From NCBI GenBank assembly GCA_965263305.1, contig OZ253666.1:744001-808000 (forward strand): DNA of 64,000 bases. The letters are read 5' to 3'. The notes under the pieces are model-generated. The model was not told where the DNA came from, did no database searches, and saw nothing but the letters and a program-made list of their open reading frames with translations. The position numbers were made by a program, and so were the translations under genes. This DNA is from MED-G105 sp965263305. GTDB taxonomy: Bacteria; Pseudomonadota; Alphaproteobacteria; Caulobacterales; Parvularculaceae. The number at the start of each line of letters is the position of its first letter. The first letter of the stretch is position 1. Shown here piece after piece: positions 34,997-43,849 of the stretch.

Positions 34997-35881
34997 TCAG
35001 CTGACCTCAGCGGAGTCTTTGTTTTTATCGAGGTAATAGAGTTGCGCGGGCTCGGGAAAACGCCGCGCGCGCACCTCTTCGGCATAGGCGCTGACAGCAT
35101 CGTCGATCGCTGTCCTTAGCGACGCGTAGCGTTTTACAAATTTAGGCGTCCAATCAAAAAGTCCAAGCATGTCCTGGGTGACAAGAATTTGCCCGTCGCA
35201 GGCGGGCGAGGCGCCAATACCGATAGTTGGGACTGGGGTTACATTTGTGATCTCACGCGCAAGATCTTCTGCAACGCCTTCAACGACGATGGCAAAGGCG
35301 CCGGCATCCGCCGCCGCCCTCGCCTCCGCCATGATTTCTTCGCGCTCTGTCTCTTCTTTGCCTTTTGCCTTAAATCCACCCGTGACGTGCACCGCCTGGG
35401 GCCGCAGGCCCACATGGCCCATGACGGGGACGCCGCGTTCCACTAAAAACCGAATGGTATCAGCGGCATACCGCCCACTTTCCAGCTTCACCGCCTGGGC
35501 GCCCGTTTCCTGCAGGATGCGCGCTGCGTTCTCAAAGGCGATTTCGGGAGAGGCTTCATAAGAGCCAAAGGGCATATCGACGACAACGAGCGCTTGGTGA
35601 GCGCCGCGCATGACGGCCTGGCCATGCATGATCATCATGTCGAGTGTCACACCGACCGTCGATGGCAACCCATGCACCACCATCCCGACGGAATCGCCGA
35701 CCAACAACAGATCGCAATGGCGATCAAGGATCGACGCCGTCGGCGCATCATAGGCCGTGAGGCAAACAATCGGCTCGCCCCCTTTGCGAGACGCAATATC
35801 CTTCGTCGTGGTCCGCCGTCGCGGTTTTGCGGCCCCTTGGACCGGCGCGGCGCCAGCCGGCTGCACAAACTGAGATGACAT
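34997..35881 (-). CDS. panB: 3-methyl-2-oxobutanoate hydroxymethyltransferase
   Basis: Adds a hydroxymethyl group from methylene-THF to 2-oxoisovalerate, the first committed step to pantothenate. The 294-residue protein has the (beta/alpha)8 signature segments: VCLTAYDAPTASILD, VGDSVGMVVHG, MPFGSYEASPEIA, AVKLESGRYAADTI, PVMGHVGLRPQ and PTIGIGASPACDGQILV. The catalytic Glu lies in IVVEGV. About 30 unconserved residues precede the core. panC is not adjacent. An AGGAAAGG site precedes ATG 35881. Confidence 0.96.
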   Translation of the reverse strand: MSSQFVQPAGAAPVQGAAKPRRRTTTKDIASRKGGEPIVCLTAYDAPTASILDRHCDLLLVGDSVGMVVHGLPSTVGVTLDMMIMHGQAVMRGAHQALVVVDMPFGSYEASPEIAFENAARILQETGAQAVKLESGRYAADTIRFLVERGVPVMGHVGLRPQAVHVTGGFKAKGKEETEREEIMAEARAAADAGAFAIVVEGVAEDLAREITNVTPVPTIGIGASPACDGQILVTQDMLGLFDWTPKFVKRYASLRTAIDDAVSAYAEEVRARRFPEPAQLYYLDKNKDSAEVS

Positions 35882-36200
35882 GATGGCCCTTTCCTAAAGC
35901 CAAGCGCGCCATCCACCCCCAAAGACAAACGCGATCGTTCCTCGGGAGTTTAGCATAAAGATGCTGCGAAGCACAAAAGGACCGACCGACAGCCTGCGAA
36001 ACACCCGATTGTTCTACATATGTTCACGCATCAATGTGCGCCGAAAAGGCGAGTTACATCGCCTCGCCAACTTTCACGAATACCTGCGTTTGGAGGCAAA
36101 ACAGTATGACGCGTTTAGCGCAAGGAATCCGTGTCCGAGCGCCGGACCATCGCCTCTAAAAAACGAGCCCCGCACCAAATTGCGATAGTCTCCCTACGTC
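35882..36200. other. 319-base gap upstream of panB with a LexA-type box
   Basis: No established gene. It carries the panB promoter region and a perfect GTTC-N7-GTTC repeat (36011-36025). On the plus strand a 17-codon frame (36106-36159) has a GGAGG site 9 bases ahead, and a longer frame starting at 35961 or GTG 36036 runs to 36188. Neither is convincing as a protein gene. Confidence 0.4.
36011..36025. promoter_or_regulatory. alphaproteobacterial LexA (SOS) box
   Basis: GTTCTACATATGTTC is an exact match to the direct repeat GTTC-N7-GTTC bound by LexA in alphaproteobacteria. It lies 130 bases upstream of panB on one side and ahead of only tiny frames on the other, so its target is unclear. Confidence 0.5.
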
Positions 36201-36854
36201 CTATTGCGTTTGTTTGCTCTCCAACTGCTCAATCAAGCGCATCACGGCTTCTTCGGAATCGCCCTCGATCTCAATCAATGCATGATCTTCTTCAGACATC
36301 ATTAGGACAGATAACCCGCCGTCGCCGGTCCGTTTCTTCAGAGCCGGCTCCCCGCGCATTTCAGCAAGTTCGATCTCGCCTTTTGCTAACATCGCGTCGT
36401 CGTCAGCAATAAATTTGAAATCCTTGAGGTCGTCTTCTTCGCCAAAGACGCGCACTTTCACGATATTGCCCTTGGCGTCTTTAAAGATCTGTTGGGCGGT
36501 TTCGCGATCCTCCAAGAAGCGTTCGAAGTTCAAGGTTGACGACCCGGTCAGGGTGAACTGAGAGGCGTCTGCGACGGTGAATGTATCAGCCGCAGCGGCT
36601 ACCGCTTGTGTGATACGCGTTAACTCAAGCCTGCTTGTTTTGTCGGAGGCGGCGCTCAGATATAGGCGCGCATCGCGGTAGTCTCCATTGTCAAACGCTG
36701 TCAGGGCGCTTTGAATGTCAGTTCGGATCGTATTTTCAAGTTTATTGTCTTCATCGGATGCTTTCACCGACTGAGCAATAGCTGGGCAGGCAAACGCCAT
36801 GATGGCCATCGACGCCGCCCCAATAGAAGCGGCCCTAAAGAATACTCTCGCCAT
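36201..36854 (-). CDS. exported hypothetical protein
   Basis: A 217-residue protein with a clear signal peptide (basic start, SIGAASMAIMAFACPAIA, cleaved before QSVKA), so periplasmic. The mature part begins with helices (ENTIRTDIQSALTAFDNGDYRDARLYLSAAS, TPR-like) and continues as mixed alpha/beta with two charged strands; no cysteines or catalytic motifs stand out. The C-terminal segment ALIEIEGDSEEAVMRLIEQLESK looks like one beta-alpha unit. I do not recognise the family. A GGAAGGG ribosome site precedes ATG. It sits between apt and panB on the same strand with gaps of about 130 and 320 bases. Confidence 0.75.
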   Translation of the reverse strand: MARVFFRAASIGAASMAIMAFACPAIAQSVKASDEDNKLENTIRTDIQSALTAFDNGDYRDARLYLSAASDKTSRLELTRITQAVAAAADTFTVADASQFTLTGSSTLNFERFLEDRETAQQIFKDAKGNIVKVRVFGEEDDLKDFKFIADDDAMLAKGEIELAEMRGEPALKKRTGDGGLSVLMMSEEDHALIEIEGDSEEAVMRLIEQLESKQTQ

Positions 36855-36983
36855 GATCCCATCCCTTCCAAATTTCTCTCAGTTCTTTGGTATGTCACCC
36901 GATACCCGCAATCGCAACGCCGAATGCTGGAATGTGATGCATCGTGACACTGGATACGTGCCTGCGACCGCGCGACGAAAGCC

Positions 36984-37511
36984 CTATTCACCCTCGAAAG
37001 AAAGTAACGCCGCCACTTCCTTACCCGACGCGCGCAATTTATCCGCACCGCCAAGATCGGGCAGATCAATGACAAAAGAACATAACGTCACGACCCCGCC
37101 TGCCCGCTCGATGAGGCTAACGCCTGCCATGGCCGTGCCTCCGGTTGCAATCAGATCGTCAACCAACAAAACGCGCTCGCCCGCGTCGATGGCGTCGACA
37201 TGCATTTCCATCTCGTCGACGCCATATTCCAGCTCATATTGCTGCGAAATCGATTTGTACGGCAGCTTGCCTTTTTTTCGTATGGGAACGAACCCGACCG
37301 AGAGTTGGTGGGCGATCGCGCCGCCAAGAATAAATCCGCGCGCTTCGATCCCAGCGACCTTGTCTATTTTTGCGCCCGCCAGAGGGTGCACCATCTGATC
37401 AACGGCCTGACGAAATCCGCGGGCATCGGTCAATAACGTCGTGACATCGCGGAACATAATTCCCGGTTTTGGATAATCCGGAATGGTGCGAATGACGGTT
37501 TTTAAATCCAT
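36984..37511 (-). CDS. apt: adenine phosphoribosyltransferase
   Basis: Salvages adenine to AMP with PRPP. The 175-residue protein has the type I phosphoribosyltransferase fold with the PRPP loop VLLVDDLIATGGTA, the base-binding loop IEARGFILGG, and the family start KTVIRTIPDYPKPGIMFRDVTTLL. The length is typical. An AGAGG site precedes ATG 37511. It has its own upstream region and appears to be a single gene. Confidence 0.96.
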   Translation of the reverse strand: MDLKTVIRTIPDYPKPGIMFRDVTTLLTDARGFRQAVDQMVHPLAGAKIDKVAGIEARGFILGGAIAHQLSVGFVPIRKKGKLPYKSISQQYELEYGVDEMEMHVDAIDAGERVLLVDDLIATGGTAMAGVSLIERAGGVVTLCSFVIDLPDLGGADKLRASGKEVAALLSFEGE

Positions 37512-37965
37512 CGAGGCCTCTTCAATTTTATGCGGGACACGCCAATTGGCGTTGTTCAGCGCCGGTTAGAACCGGGGGCGCCCGCGATATCGTCAGCCTC
37601 GCACCTTGGCCGCGATGCCTGGCGAAAATCAAGAAGAAGTGGCCAGATGCGCCCAATCGAGATGTCGAGTTTTTCGCCCCTCACGTCGTGACCCTTAAGA
37701 GTTGCAAAACATTAACCATGAGTCGTCACCCGGAGGTCACAGGGGAACCATTGACTTTTTTCCCGGTGTTCCGTACCTCGCATGCTGCATCGCGGCGCGC
37801 GCAGGTGTGTGAGACGATCCTTTTCACGGATCCGACCCCCTAAGACGACGCAGCTCGCCATGCCTGTTTCCCGATCATACCTTATCGGTTCGGTGAAACA
37901 GCGCTTCTGAAAGCGCATCGCTCGTCATTTGGCGGAAGAGCGGGGCGTTACTCTGTCTCCGCTAA
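37512..37965. other. 454-base gap between apt and the helicase
   Basis: Divergent promoter region without a convincing gene. It contains a perfect CtrA half-site TTAACCAT (37712-37719) next to a GANTC methylation site, a weak TTGACT-N17-TACCTC promoter (37751-37779) reading toward the helicase, and a small 6-bp hairpin near 37901-37916. The length would suit a long 5' UTR, common for DEAD-box RNA helicase genes, but I cannot show one. Confidence 0.4.
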
Positions 37966-39546
37966 ATGCATCATCGTCCGCATCGCATGACTATATCGCC
38001 AGCGGACGAGGTGAGTGAAACCGTTCCAAACGAGCCATTAATGACAACATTTGACGACCTCGGCCTTGAGCCGAATATTTTACGCGCCCTAGCCGAAGCC
38101 GGGTACGCAACACCAACGCCCATCCAAAAAGAAGCCATCCCCGAAGCCATTCGCGGGAGAGATGTTCTAGGTATCGCCCAGACCGGCACGGGCAAAACCG
38201 CTTCCTTCACCCTGCCGATGATCCACCGCCTCGCTAAAGGACGCGCCCGAGCACGTATGCCGCGCTCTCTCGTCCTTGCCCCTACCCGGGAATTGGCGGC
38301 GCAGGTGGCTGAGAATTTTGAAAAATATGGGAAATACTATCGCCTTTCCATGGCGCTGTTGATTGGCGGCGTCTCATTCGCCGACCAAGACGCAAAATTG
38401 ACCCGCGGGGTTGATGTTCTGATCGCCACACCCGGGCGTCTACTCGATCACTTTGAACGCGGACGATTACTGTTGACCGGCATTGAAGTGATGGTTGTCG
38501 ATGAAGCCGACCGCATGCTGGATATGGGCTTTATCCCTGACATTGAGCGTATTTTTAAATTAACGCCGATGACGAGACAAACGCTGTTCTTCTCCGCCAC
38601 CATGCCGCCAGAGATCCAGCGCCTGACAGATCAGTTTCTCTCATCGCCCGCGCGGGTGGAAGTGGCCAAGCCCGCCACCACGGCCGATACAATTGACCAG
38701 CGGATTATCCGCCTCCCATCAAAAGACGATGCCCTAAAACGCATGACGTTACGGCGTCTTCTCGACACCGATGGCGTGAAAAACGGCATTATATTTTGCA
38801 ACAGAAAATCATCCGTCGATATTGTGGCGAAATCGCTACAGACTCATGGGTTTAATGCGCGTCCCATCCATGGTGACCTGGCCCAGGCGTTCCGAATGGA
38901 AACCCTTGATAAATTCCGTTCCGGCGAAGTGCAGTTTCTCGTTGCCTCGGATGTCGCCGCGCGCGGGCTGGACATCCCAGCCGTTAGCCACGTCTTCAAT
39001 TACGACGCGCCGATCCATGCCGACGATTACGTTCACCGGATCGGCCGAACCGGCAGAGCAGGCCAAAAAGGCGCCGCGTTTATGATGCTGACGCCGAATG
39101 ACGACAAAGCTTATCAGGCCATCTTGAAAACCATCGGCCGTGATGAGATTGCGCCGCTTGATGTTGACGAGAACTTTTTTGAAGACGCGCAAACATCCCT
39201 GAAAGAAAGAGATGAACGGCGCAAATCTCGCGAAAAGCCTCGTTCCCGTGGCCGCGACGGGGGACGCGACAGAGCGCGCGACGACGCCCGCGAAGGAGGC
39301 CGTGAGCGAACTCGCAATGGTCAGGGCCGACGGGGACGTGCGGCGCACGCCGAAGAGAGCGCCTCCGTGTCGGTTGACGATGTCTCAGCGGTCGATGCGG
39401 CAGACCATCAAAAAATTGAACGGTCTCAAAACGAACGCTCAGAAGGCCGGGGAAGCGATCGGCGCGGCAGTAGACGGCGGCACGAACCAGAGCCGCCCAC
39501 GGTCAAAGGGTTTGGCGACAACACCCCGGCGTTCCTACTTCGTTAA
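37966..39546 (+). CDS. DEAD-box RNA helicase, RhlE type
   Basis: A 526-residue ATP-dependent RNA helicase. Core motifs are all present: Q motif (ATPTPIQ), I (AQTGTGKT), Ia (PTRELAAQ), II (DEAD), III (SAT), and VI (HRIGRTGRAG). The C-terminal ~120 residues are Arg/Gly/Asp-rich (RSRGRDGGRDRARDDAREGG), an RNA-binding, disordered tail typical of RhlE. It likely helps RNA decay or ribosome maturation at low temperature. The start is unsure: ATG 37966, 37987 or 38041; the last gives the usual TTFDDLGL beginning. Its stop codon overlaps a CtrA box for the next gene. Confidence 0.92.
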   Translation: MHHRPHRMTISPADEVSETVPNEPLMTTFDDLGLEPNILRALAEAGYATPTPIQKEAIPEAIRGRDVLGIAQTGTGKTASFTLPMIHRLAKGRARARMPRSLVLAPTRELAAQVAENFEKYGKYYRLSMALLIGGVSFADQDAKLTRGVDVLIATPGRLLDHFERGRLLLTGIEVMVVDEADRMLDMGFIPDIERIFKLTPMTRQTLFFSATMPPEIQRLTDQFLSSPARVEVAKPATTADTIDQRIIRLPSKDDALKRMTLRRLLDTDGVKNGIIFCNRKSSVDIVAKSLQTHGFNARPIHGDLAQAFRMETLDKFRSGEVQFLVASDVAARGLDIPAVSHVFNYDAPIHADDYVHRIGRTGRAGQKGAAFMMLTPNDDKAYQAILKTIGRDEIAPLDVDENFFEDAQTSLKERDERRKSREKPRSRGRDGGRDRARDDAREGGRERTRNGQGRRGRAAHAEESASVSVDDVSAVDAADHQKIERSQNERSEGRGSDRRGSRRRHEPEPPTVKGFGDNTPAFLLR

Positions 39547-39557
39547 GAAACGCTTAA
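39543..39557 (+). promoter_or_regulatory. CtrA binding box
   Basis: TTAA (39543-39546), seven bases, TTAA (39554-39557), followed by CC: an exact TTAA-N7-TTAA consensus for the cell-cycle regulator CtrA. It overlaps the helicase stop codon and lies about 130 bases before the GGDEF gene. Confidence 0.55.
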
Positions 39558-39670
39558 CCCCCTTGTAATTACGAGCTTTTCTTTCGAAATTCTCGGTTTC
39601 GGACATCGTCATCCCGCCCGGTTAGCGCTTCTTTTACGGAGCGCCGCTAGAGTGAACTCGCAGCTGACAT

Positions 39671-39689
39671 GCATCAGGTTTTCTGATGC
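39671..39689 (+). promoter_or_regulatory. hairpin over the GGDEF gene start
   Basis: A perfect 7-bp stem (39671-39677 with 39683-39689, loop GTTTT) contains the ATG at 39686 and the only AGG that could act as its ribosome site. It may limit translation, or mean that the ATG at 39704 is used instead. Confidence 0.35.
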
Positions 39690-40798
39690 TGACAAAAGCA
39701 TTGATGGAAACTCGCGCGCACTGGGACGTTACAGACTATATGACATCGGACGGCATCGAAACGTCGCATCGTATCGCTGAGCGCGCTCTGAGGGCGCTCA
39801 AAGCTCTCAATCTCGCCGCGACGCCTAAAAATCTGGAAGTGTGGGCGACCCATCTTGAAGGTCGGTCTCCAGCCCTTAGCCGCGACCTGCAAAAATGCTT
39901 TAGCGCTTCAGGCGGATTTACGCAGGAACAAGCGACAGAACTCCATGAACAGCATATTCTGCGCAAAGATCTTTCGCGCGATATGATCGACCTTGTCGAG
40001 CGCTTTCAAGGCGAAGTGTCCAAGCTCGCCGATGCAATCGAGACCTCCGGTGAACATGCAAACGCCCACAGCGAACGACTCGCCAGCCTTTCCTCGGAAA
40101 TAAAGCAGACCGGCAATTTGAACAACGCCGTTGAGACGCTGCTTGATAGCGTGGTCAGCATAACTCAGTCTGTTTGCGAATCAAACAAACAGCTAGAGGG
40201 TCAGCTCGGTCAGTCTTCAGAGGAGATTGCGACGTTACGGATGAATGTGGAAAACATCAAACTGGAGACGTTAAAAGATCCGTTGACTGGGATAAAAAAC
40301 CGTAAGGCGTTTGACGAAGCGCTCATCCGACTAACCCAATCAGCGAGAAATCATGATTCTCCCCTTGTCTTAGTTTTAGCTGACATTGATCACTTCAAAC
40401 AATTTAATGACCGCTGGGGTCATCAAACAGGCGATCACGTCCTTCGACTCGTCGCAGAAGTGATGGACGCCAATGTGAAGGGTCAAGACCTGTTGGCGCG
40501 TTACGGCGGGGAAGAATTCGCTATTGTGCTACCCGGCACGACTCTAGAGAATGCGAATATGCTTGCCGAGAGAATGCGCACCGCTGTGGAGTCTCGGCGC
40601 CTTAAAAAACGCCGTACAGATGAAGATTTGGGCGTCATCACCCTGTCTATGGGCGTCGCTCAGTTCCGGCACGACGATACGATTGAGACGCTTATCGATC
40701 GCGCCGACACTTGTCTTTATGCAGCGAAGCGCGCCGGGCGAAATCAGGTTCTTGATGAGAATTACAAACAAAAGGCAAAAGACACGAATGCAGCCTAA
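39686..40798 (+). CDS. diguanylate cyclase (GGDEF domain)
   Basis: A 370-residue cytosolic protein. The first ~190 residues are helical with a long coiled coil (about 100-195), probably the dimer interface. Residues about 198-355 are a GGDEF domain with the active-site sequence RYGGEEFAIVLPG, the DPLTGIKNRKAFD start and the metal/nucleotide segment LADIDHFKQFNDRWGH. It should make cyclic di-GMP. The feedback I-site RxxD is changed to KGQD, so product inhibition may be weak. The architecture resembles soluble coiled-coil cyclases of Caulobacter that promote attachment. A CtrA box upstream suggests cell-cycle control. Confidence 0.9.
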   Translation: MLTKALMETRAHWDVTDYMTSDGIETSHRIAERALRALKALNLAATPKNLEVWATHLEGRSPALSRDLQKCFSASGGFTQEQATELHEQHILRKDLSRDMIDLVERFQGEVSKLADAIETSGEHANAHSERLASLSSEIKQTGNLNNAVETLLDSVVSITQSVCESNKQLEGQLGQSSEEIATLRMNVENIKLETLKDPLTGIKNRKAFDEALIRLTQSARNHDSPLVLVLADIDHFKQFNDRWGHQTGDHVLRLVAEVMDANVKGQDLLARYGGEEFAIVLPGTTLENANMLAERMRTAVESRRLKKRRTDEDLGVITLSMGVAQFRHDDTIETLIDRADTCLYAAKRAGRNQVLDENYKQKAKDTNAA

Positions 40799-40825
40799 AG
40801 GGTCGCATTCTCGATCCCATGTCCT

Positions 40826-42757
40826 TTAGGCGCCGGCGTCGTCAGTGTTGAGAAGTTCATTGTCGGTTTCAAATAGAGACCTATACACTGTAAAAAATGA
40901 TCCCTCATTAAACCCTTTATCTAGAAGACGGATCATATCCCCTTCCGGTTTACCCGCGAGCAGTGTTTCATTCGCTGTAGCAAATGCGCTCAACGCCGCG
41001 CCGTCGCCCGCGAGGCCAAAGGCGACTGCTGCGCGTAACGCCAAGTGGCCATCCTCACGAGATCCTTCAAAGGCTACCTTATAAGCGACTGACGCTTCGG
41101 CCCAACGGGATGCATTCCACAAAATGTCGGCCCGGCGACGTCGGTCATGCGGCGCGCTTGCATTTTCCAGTAAAGCCAACGCCTTTTCCTTGCGGCCCGC
41201 CGCGGCGAGAGCTTCGGCTTCAATGCCCCGTCGTTTATTCAGGGTCTCCTCAGATATGCCGGCGAGCCTCGTCGAGCGAATAACCCGCAGTGCTTCTTCA
41301 GGAGCGCCGTTGCGCATATGAAGGGCCGCAAGGCGCGCGGCGATGCGAGCCCGTTCACGACCACGAAGCCGTTGAAAAACTTGATGCTCCAATAGCTCCG
41401 CAGCTTCAACACCCAACCCTAAATCCGTAAGGCGATCCGTATATTGACGGATGAGCGCATCACCCTCAGCCCCCGGCGGGGCGAACTCAACAAATTCAAG
41501 AAACAATGCCGCTTGTTCGATAAGTTGTTCATTGTCATCCGCGGCAACAAGAAGGCCAATTGCCTTGGTCAATCGTTCTTGCGCGTCCAATGCGGCGTCG
41601 CTTTGCGGCGCTTCACGAATTAACGTACGCCAATGGGCAAAGGCGTTGCTAAGATCGCCCGCAACGAACCGAGCGCGCGCCCTCAGGGCGGTTAACTCCC
41701 GCCCCGTCAAGCCGCCATCCCATCGAAACGCAAGGTCATCGGCCGCCTCTACCAGATCGTATGGTGGCACGGTATTGGCTTCGAGGGCGATCATCTGTTG
41801 CAATACGGCCGTTCGAACGGATAGCCGTCCGTCTACGGTTTTTTCAAGGCGGGTCAATATTTGTTGCGCGTCAATATATTGACCGTTGCGCGCCAAAATT
41901 CGCGCTCTGGCCAGTTGACCAGAATTGACCCGAGAACGCCGGATAGCGCGCCGGAAGAGCGGATCATCTACCGATGTCGCTCTATACCCAGCGATCTCAA
42001 TCATTGCCGGCGGCAGTAGCGTCGCCACCGCCGGGTCAGCGGCGCTTTCTCCGGGCGCAACCGCCTCCAACAGGCGCGCGGCGGACGCAAAACGCCCCTG
42101 ACGCGCCATCGTCACAATAGTGAGGATCTTCGTATTGGGGTTCCCTTCATCGGCGCCCGAAAGCAACCCCTGTGCCTCATCAAGTTTGCCGGCCCCTAAC
42201 GCACAATACGCCTTGAGAATGCGTTTCAATTCATCCCGTTTTGTAACGGACGCGAACGACGGCGTCGCCTGGTCAGCCTCTAGGGCCGACATGCATTCCG
42301 GAAAGAGAGACAACGATGCATAGAAAACGCCCAAGTCAAATGGGTCCGGTGTCAATGGCGTTTCCGTCGAAGAGAGGATAAGTCTCTCCGCCTGAACAAA
42401 ACCAATGTGCGCAACCCGGCGGCGTTGTTCGTCAAAAAGGGCCGCAAGGGTTACGCCCACTGTCCTGCCCGGGGAGGAATTATCCGCCTTGCCAACATCC
42501 TTGTCATGAAGCGCGACATTGCCTGCATTCATCAGGTAGAACGGCGCGGCCTGGCCGTCTGATTGTATCTGATCAGACGCATTTATTTTGGGCGTTGCTT
42601 TATCAGGCGCGCGCGGTTCCGATTGGGCTGGAGCAAGCGACGGGGTTGGAATACCGCCATGGGCCCACAAGGCGGAACAAAGAGCAACACTCAAGAGAAT
42701 TCCGTACACCGTCCGCTTTTTCCCTAGGGCAGTGATTTTCTCTCTACGGCGCATCAT
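40826..42757 (-). CDS. exported TPR-rich protein, possible MotC counterpart
   Basis: A roughly 643-residue protein with a basic N-terminus and one export signal or anchor (TVYGILLSVALCSALWAHG), then a low-complexity stretch and an all-helical TPR-like body (for example PEEALRVIRSTRLAG, AGRKEKALALLENAS, SRWAEASVAYKVAFEG). It is the last gene of the fliL-fliM-DUF6468-MotE-like unit and overlaps the MotE-like gene. In rhizobia MotE is the chaperone of periplasmic MotC, which binds MotB; place and topology suggest a similar role here, though sequence alone does not show it. Several ATGs (42766, 42757, 42754) could be the start. Confidence 0.6.
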   Translation of the reverse strand: MMRRREKITALGKKRTVYGILLSVALCSALWAHGGIPTPSLAPAQSEPRAPDKATPKINASDQIQSDGQAAPFYLMNAGNVALHDKDVGKADNSSPGRTVGVTLAALFDEQRRRVAHIGFVQAERLILSSTETPLTPDPFDLGVFYASLSLFPECMSALEADQATPSFASVTKRDELKRILKAYCALGAGKLDEAQGLLSGADEGNPNTKILTIVTMARQGRFASAARLLEAVAPGESAADPAVATLLPPAMIEIAGYRATSVDDPLFRRAIRRSRVNSGQLARARILARNGQYIDAQQILTRLEKTVDGRLSVRTAVLQQMIALEANTVPPYDLVEAADDLAFRWDGGLTGRELTALRARARFVAGDLSNAFAHWRTLIREAPQSDAALDAQERLTKAIGLLVAADDNEQLIEQAALFLEFVEFAPPGAEGDALIRQYTDRLTDLGLGVEAAELLEHQVFQRLRGRERARIAARLAALHMRNGAPEEALRVIRSTRLAGISEETLNKRRGIEAEALAAAGRKEKALALLENASAPHDRRRRADILWNASRWAEASVAYKVAFEGSREDGHLALRAAVAFGLAGDGAALSAFATANETLLAGKPEGDMIRLLDKGFNEGSFFTVYRSLFETDNELLNTDDAGA

Positions 42758-43415
42758 CACTCGCATCTCTGAATCGACTATTGTAAGCGGCAAGCGCTAT
42801 TGTCAGCGCCTCGGCTCTTTGGGGACTCATTTGGGCGAGTGTCGCTGCAAGAGCCTGTGTGCGCATACCGGCGGCGACGGGGATGAGGACGTCATCGTCG
42901 AGCACCTCAAAGATGCGGGCGGCGTCCCGTGGTCTCATCCGTTCATAGGCGCGCGATAAGACCGATAGATCTTCCTTCTCGCTCGCCGCTTGTTCCGCGC
43001 GTAACGCTTCGAGCATTTGAATCTCTTTGCGCAAGGTGCGCAGTTCATCAGCAATTTTTTGTTCGGCGGCGACGAGGAGTTGCTCGCGGGTTTCTAGCGA
43101 TCGCTCCTGGGCGCTTAGCGCCTCCTCACGAGCAGACAAACGGTCAACAAGGCTTGACCGACCGGCTGCCAGCTCGGACGAGCGCACCGCCTGGTCGTTT
43201 TCACGTCTTGGCTGCCCCGAAGCGGTTTGTAGTGTTGCGCTTTGTTGCGCCTGTGCGCCCGCTTTGTTGAAGGAAAGCGCTGACATCCCCCAGCCGGCGT
43301 CAGCAAGACGCGACACCGCAATGAGCGCCAAAGCGGCGGCGGCAAGTGGCGCGACACCGTACACAGATGTTCGGCCCTTTGCTTTTTTACGATTGTTTTC
43401 CGCCGGCGAGGTCAT
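42744..43415 (-). CDS. MotE-like motility chaperone
   Basis: A 223-residue protein with an N-terminal membrane segment (VAPLAAAALALIAVSRLADAG), a coiled coil (about 85-140, SAREEALSAQERSLETREQLL) and a C-terminal MgtE-N-like domain (SRAYERMRPRDAARIFEVLDDDVLIPVAAGMRTQALAATLAQMSPQRAEALT). This is the layout of MotE, a periplasmic chaperone for MotC in Sinorhizobium and found beside flagellar switch genes elsewhere. Its end overlaps the next gene, so translation is likely coupled. Confidence 0.8.
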   Translation of the reverse strand: MTSPAENNRKKAKGRTSVYGVAPLAAAALALIAVSRLADAGWGMSALSFNKAGAQAQQSATLQTASGQPRRENDQAVRSSELAAGRSSLVDRLSAREEALSAQERSLETREQLLVAAEQKIADELRTLRKEIQMLEALRAEQAASEKEDLSVLSRAYERMRPRDAARIFEVLDDDVLIPVAAGMRTQALAATLAQMSPQRAEALTIALAAYNSRFRDASDDAP

Positions 43416-43448
43416 CCTATCGATCTTTCTGTCGGTTTCGCGCCTTCA

Positions 43449-43847
43449 TCACGCGGCTTCTTGTGCCGACCCATGGGGCGGTTGGGATAACGATGTGACC
43501 TCATCCTTAAGGCTATGGCGCCCCGTACGACGGACGTCATCGAGTGCGCTTTCAAGGCGATCGGCAACACGGGCGCCGGCGGCGGTCATGACGGACAAAT
43601 CGTTGAAAAGCGCTTGCGCGTCCTCTGTCGTCCGGTTCGTTTCGCGCGCACGCACGAGCCCGATACTCTCAACTTTTTGCATGGCCGACTGTATGGTCTG
43701 GGCCGATGCATCAAACGCTTCTATTGCACTTTTCAGCTCGGCCTGACCTTTACGCAAGGCCGCCAATTTACGGCTCAACATCATCGAATAAGCGCAAGCA
43801 GCAAGCAACAACCCCGTCAGGGCTAAATCTAAGACAACGGCCATCAT
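43449..43847 (-). CDS. DUF6468 flagellar-cluster protein
   Basis: A 132-residue protein: one N-terminal membrane helix (about 3-22, LDLALTGLLLAACAYSMML), then the conserved SRKLAALRKGQAELKSAIEAFDASAQTIQSAM coiled coil that defines the family. Members are found almost only next to fliM and motE-like genes in alphaproteobacteria, but no function is known. It starts 3 bases after the fliM stop codon with an AAGGAG site. A role at the stator or switch is inferred from place alone. Confidence 0.75.
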   Translation of the reverse strand: MMAVVLDLALTGLLLAACAYSMMLSRKLAALRKGQAELKSAIEAFDASAQTIQSAMQKVESIGLVRARETNRTTEDAQALFNDLSVMTAAGARVADRLESALDDVRRTGRHSLKDEVTSLSQPPHGSAQEAA

Positions 43848-43849
43848 GA

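Noticed and set aside
37712..37918. Minus-strand 68-codon frame in the apt-helicase gap
   Set aside because: No ribosome site, Arg/Cys-rich composition typical of non-coding GC-rich DNA, and it would lie across the likely promoters.
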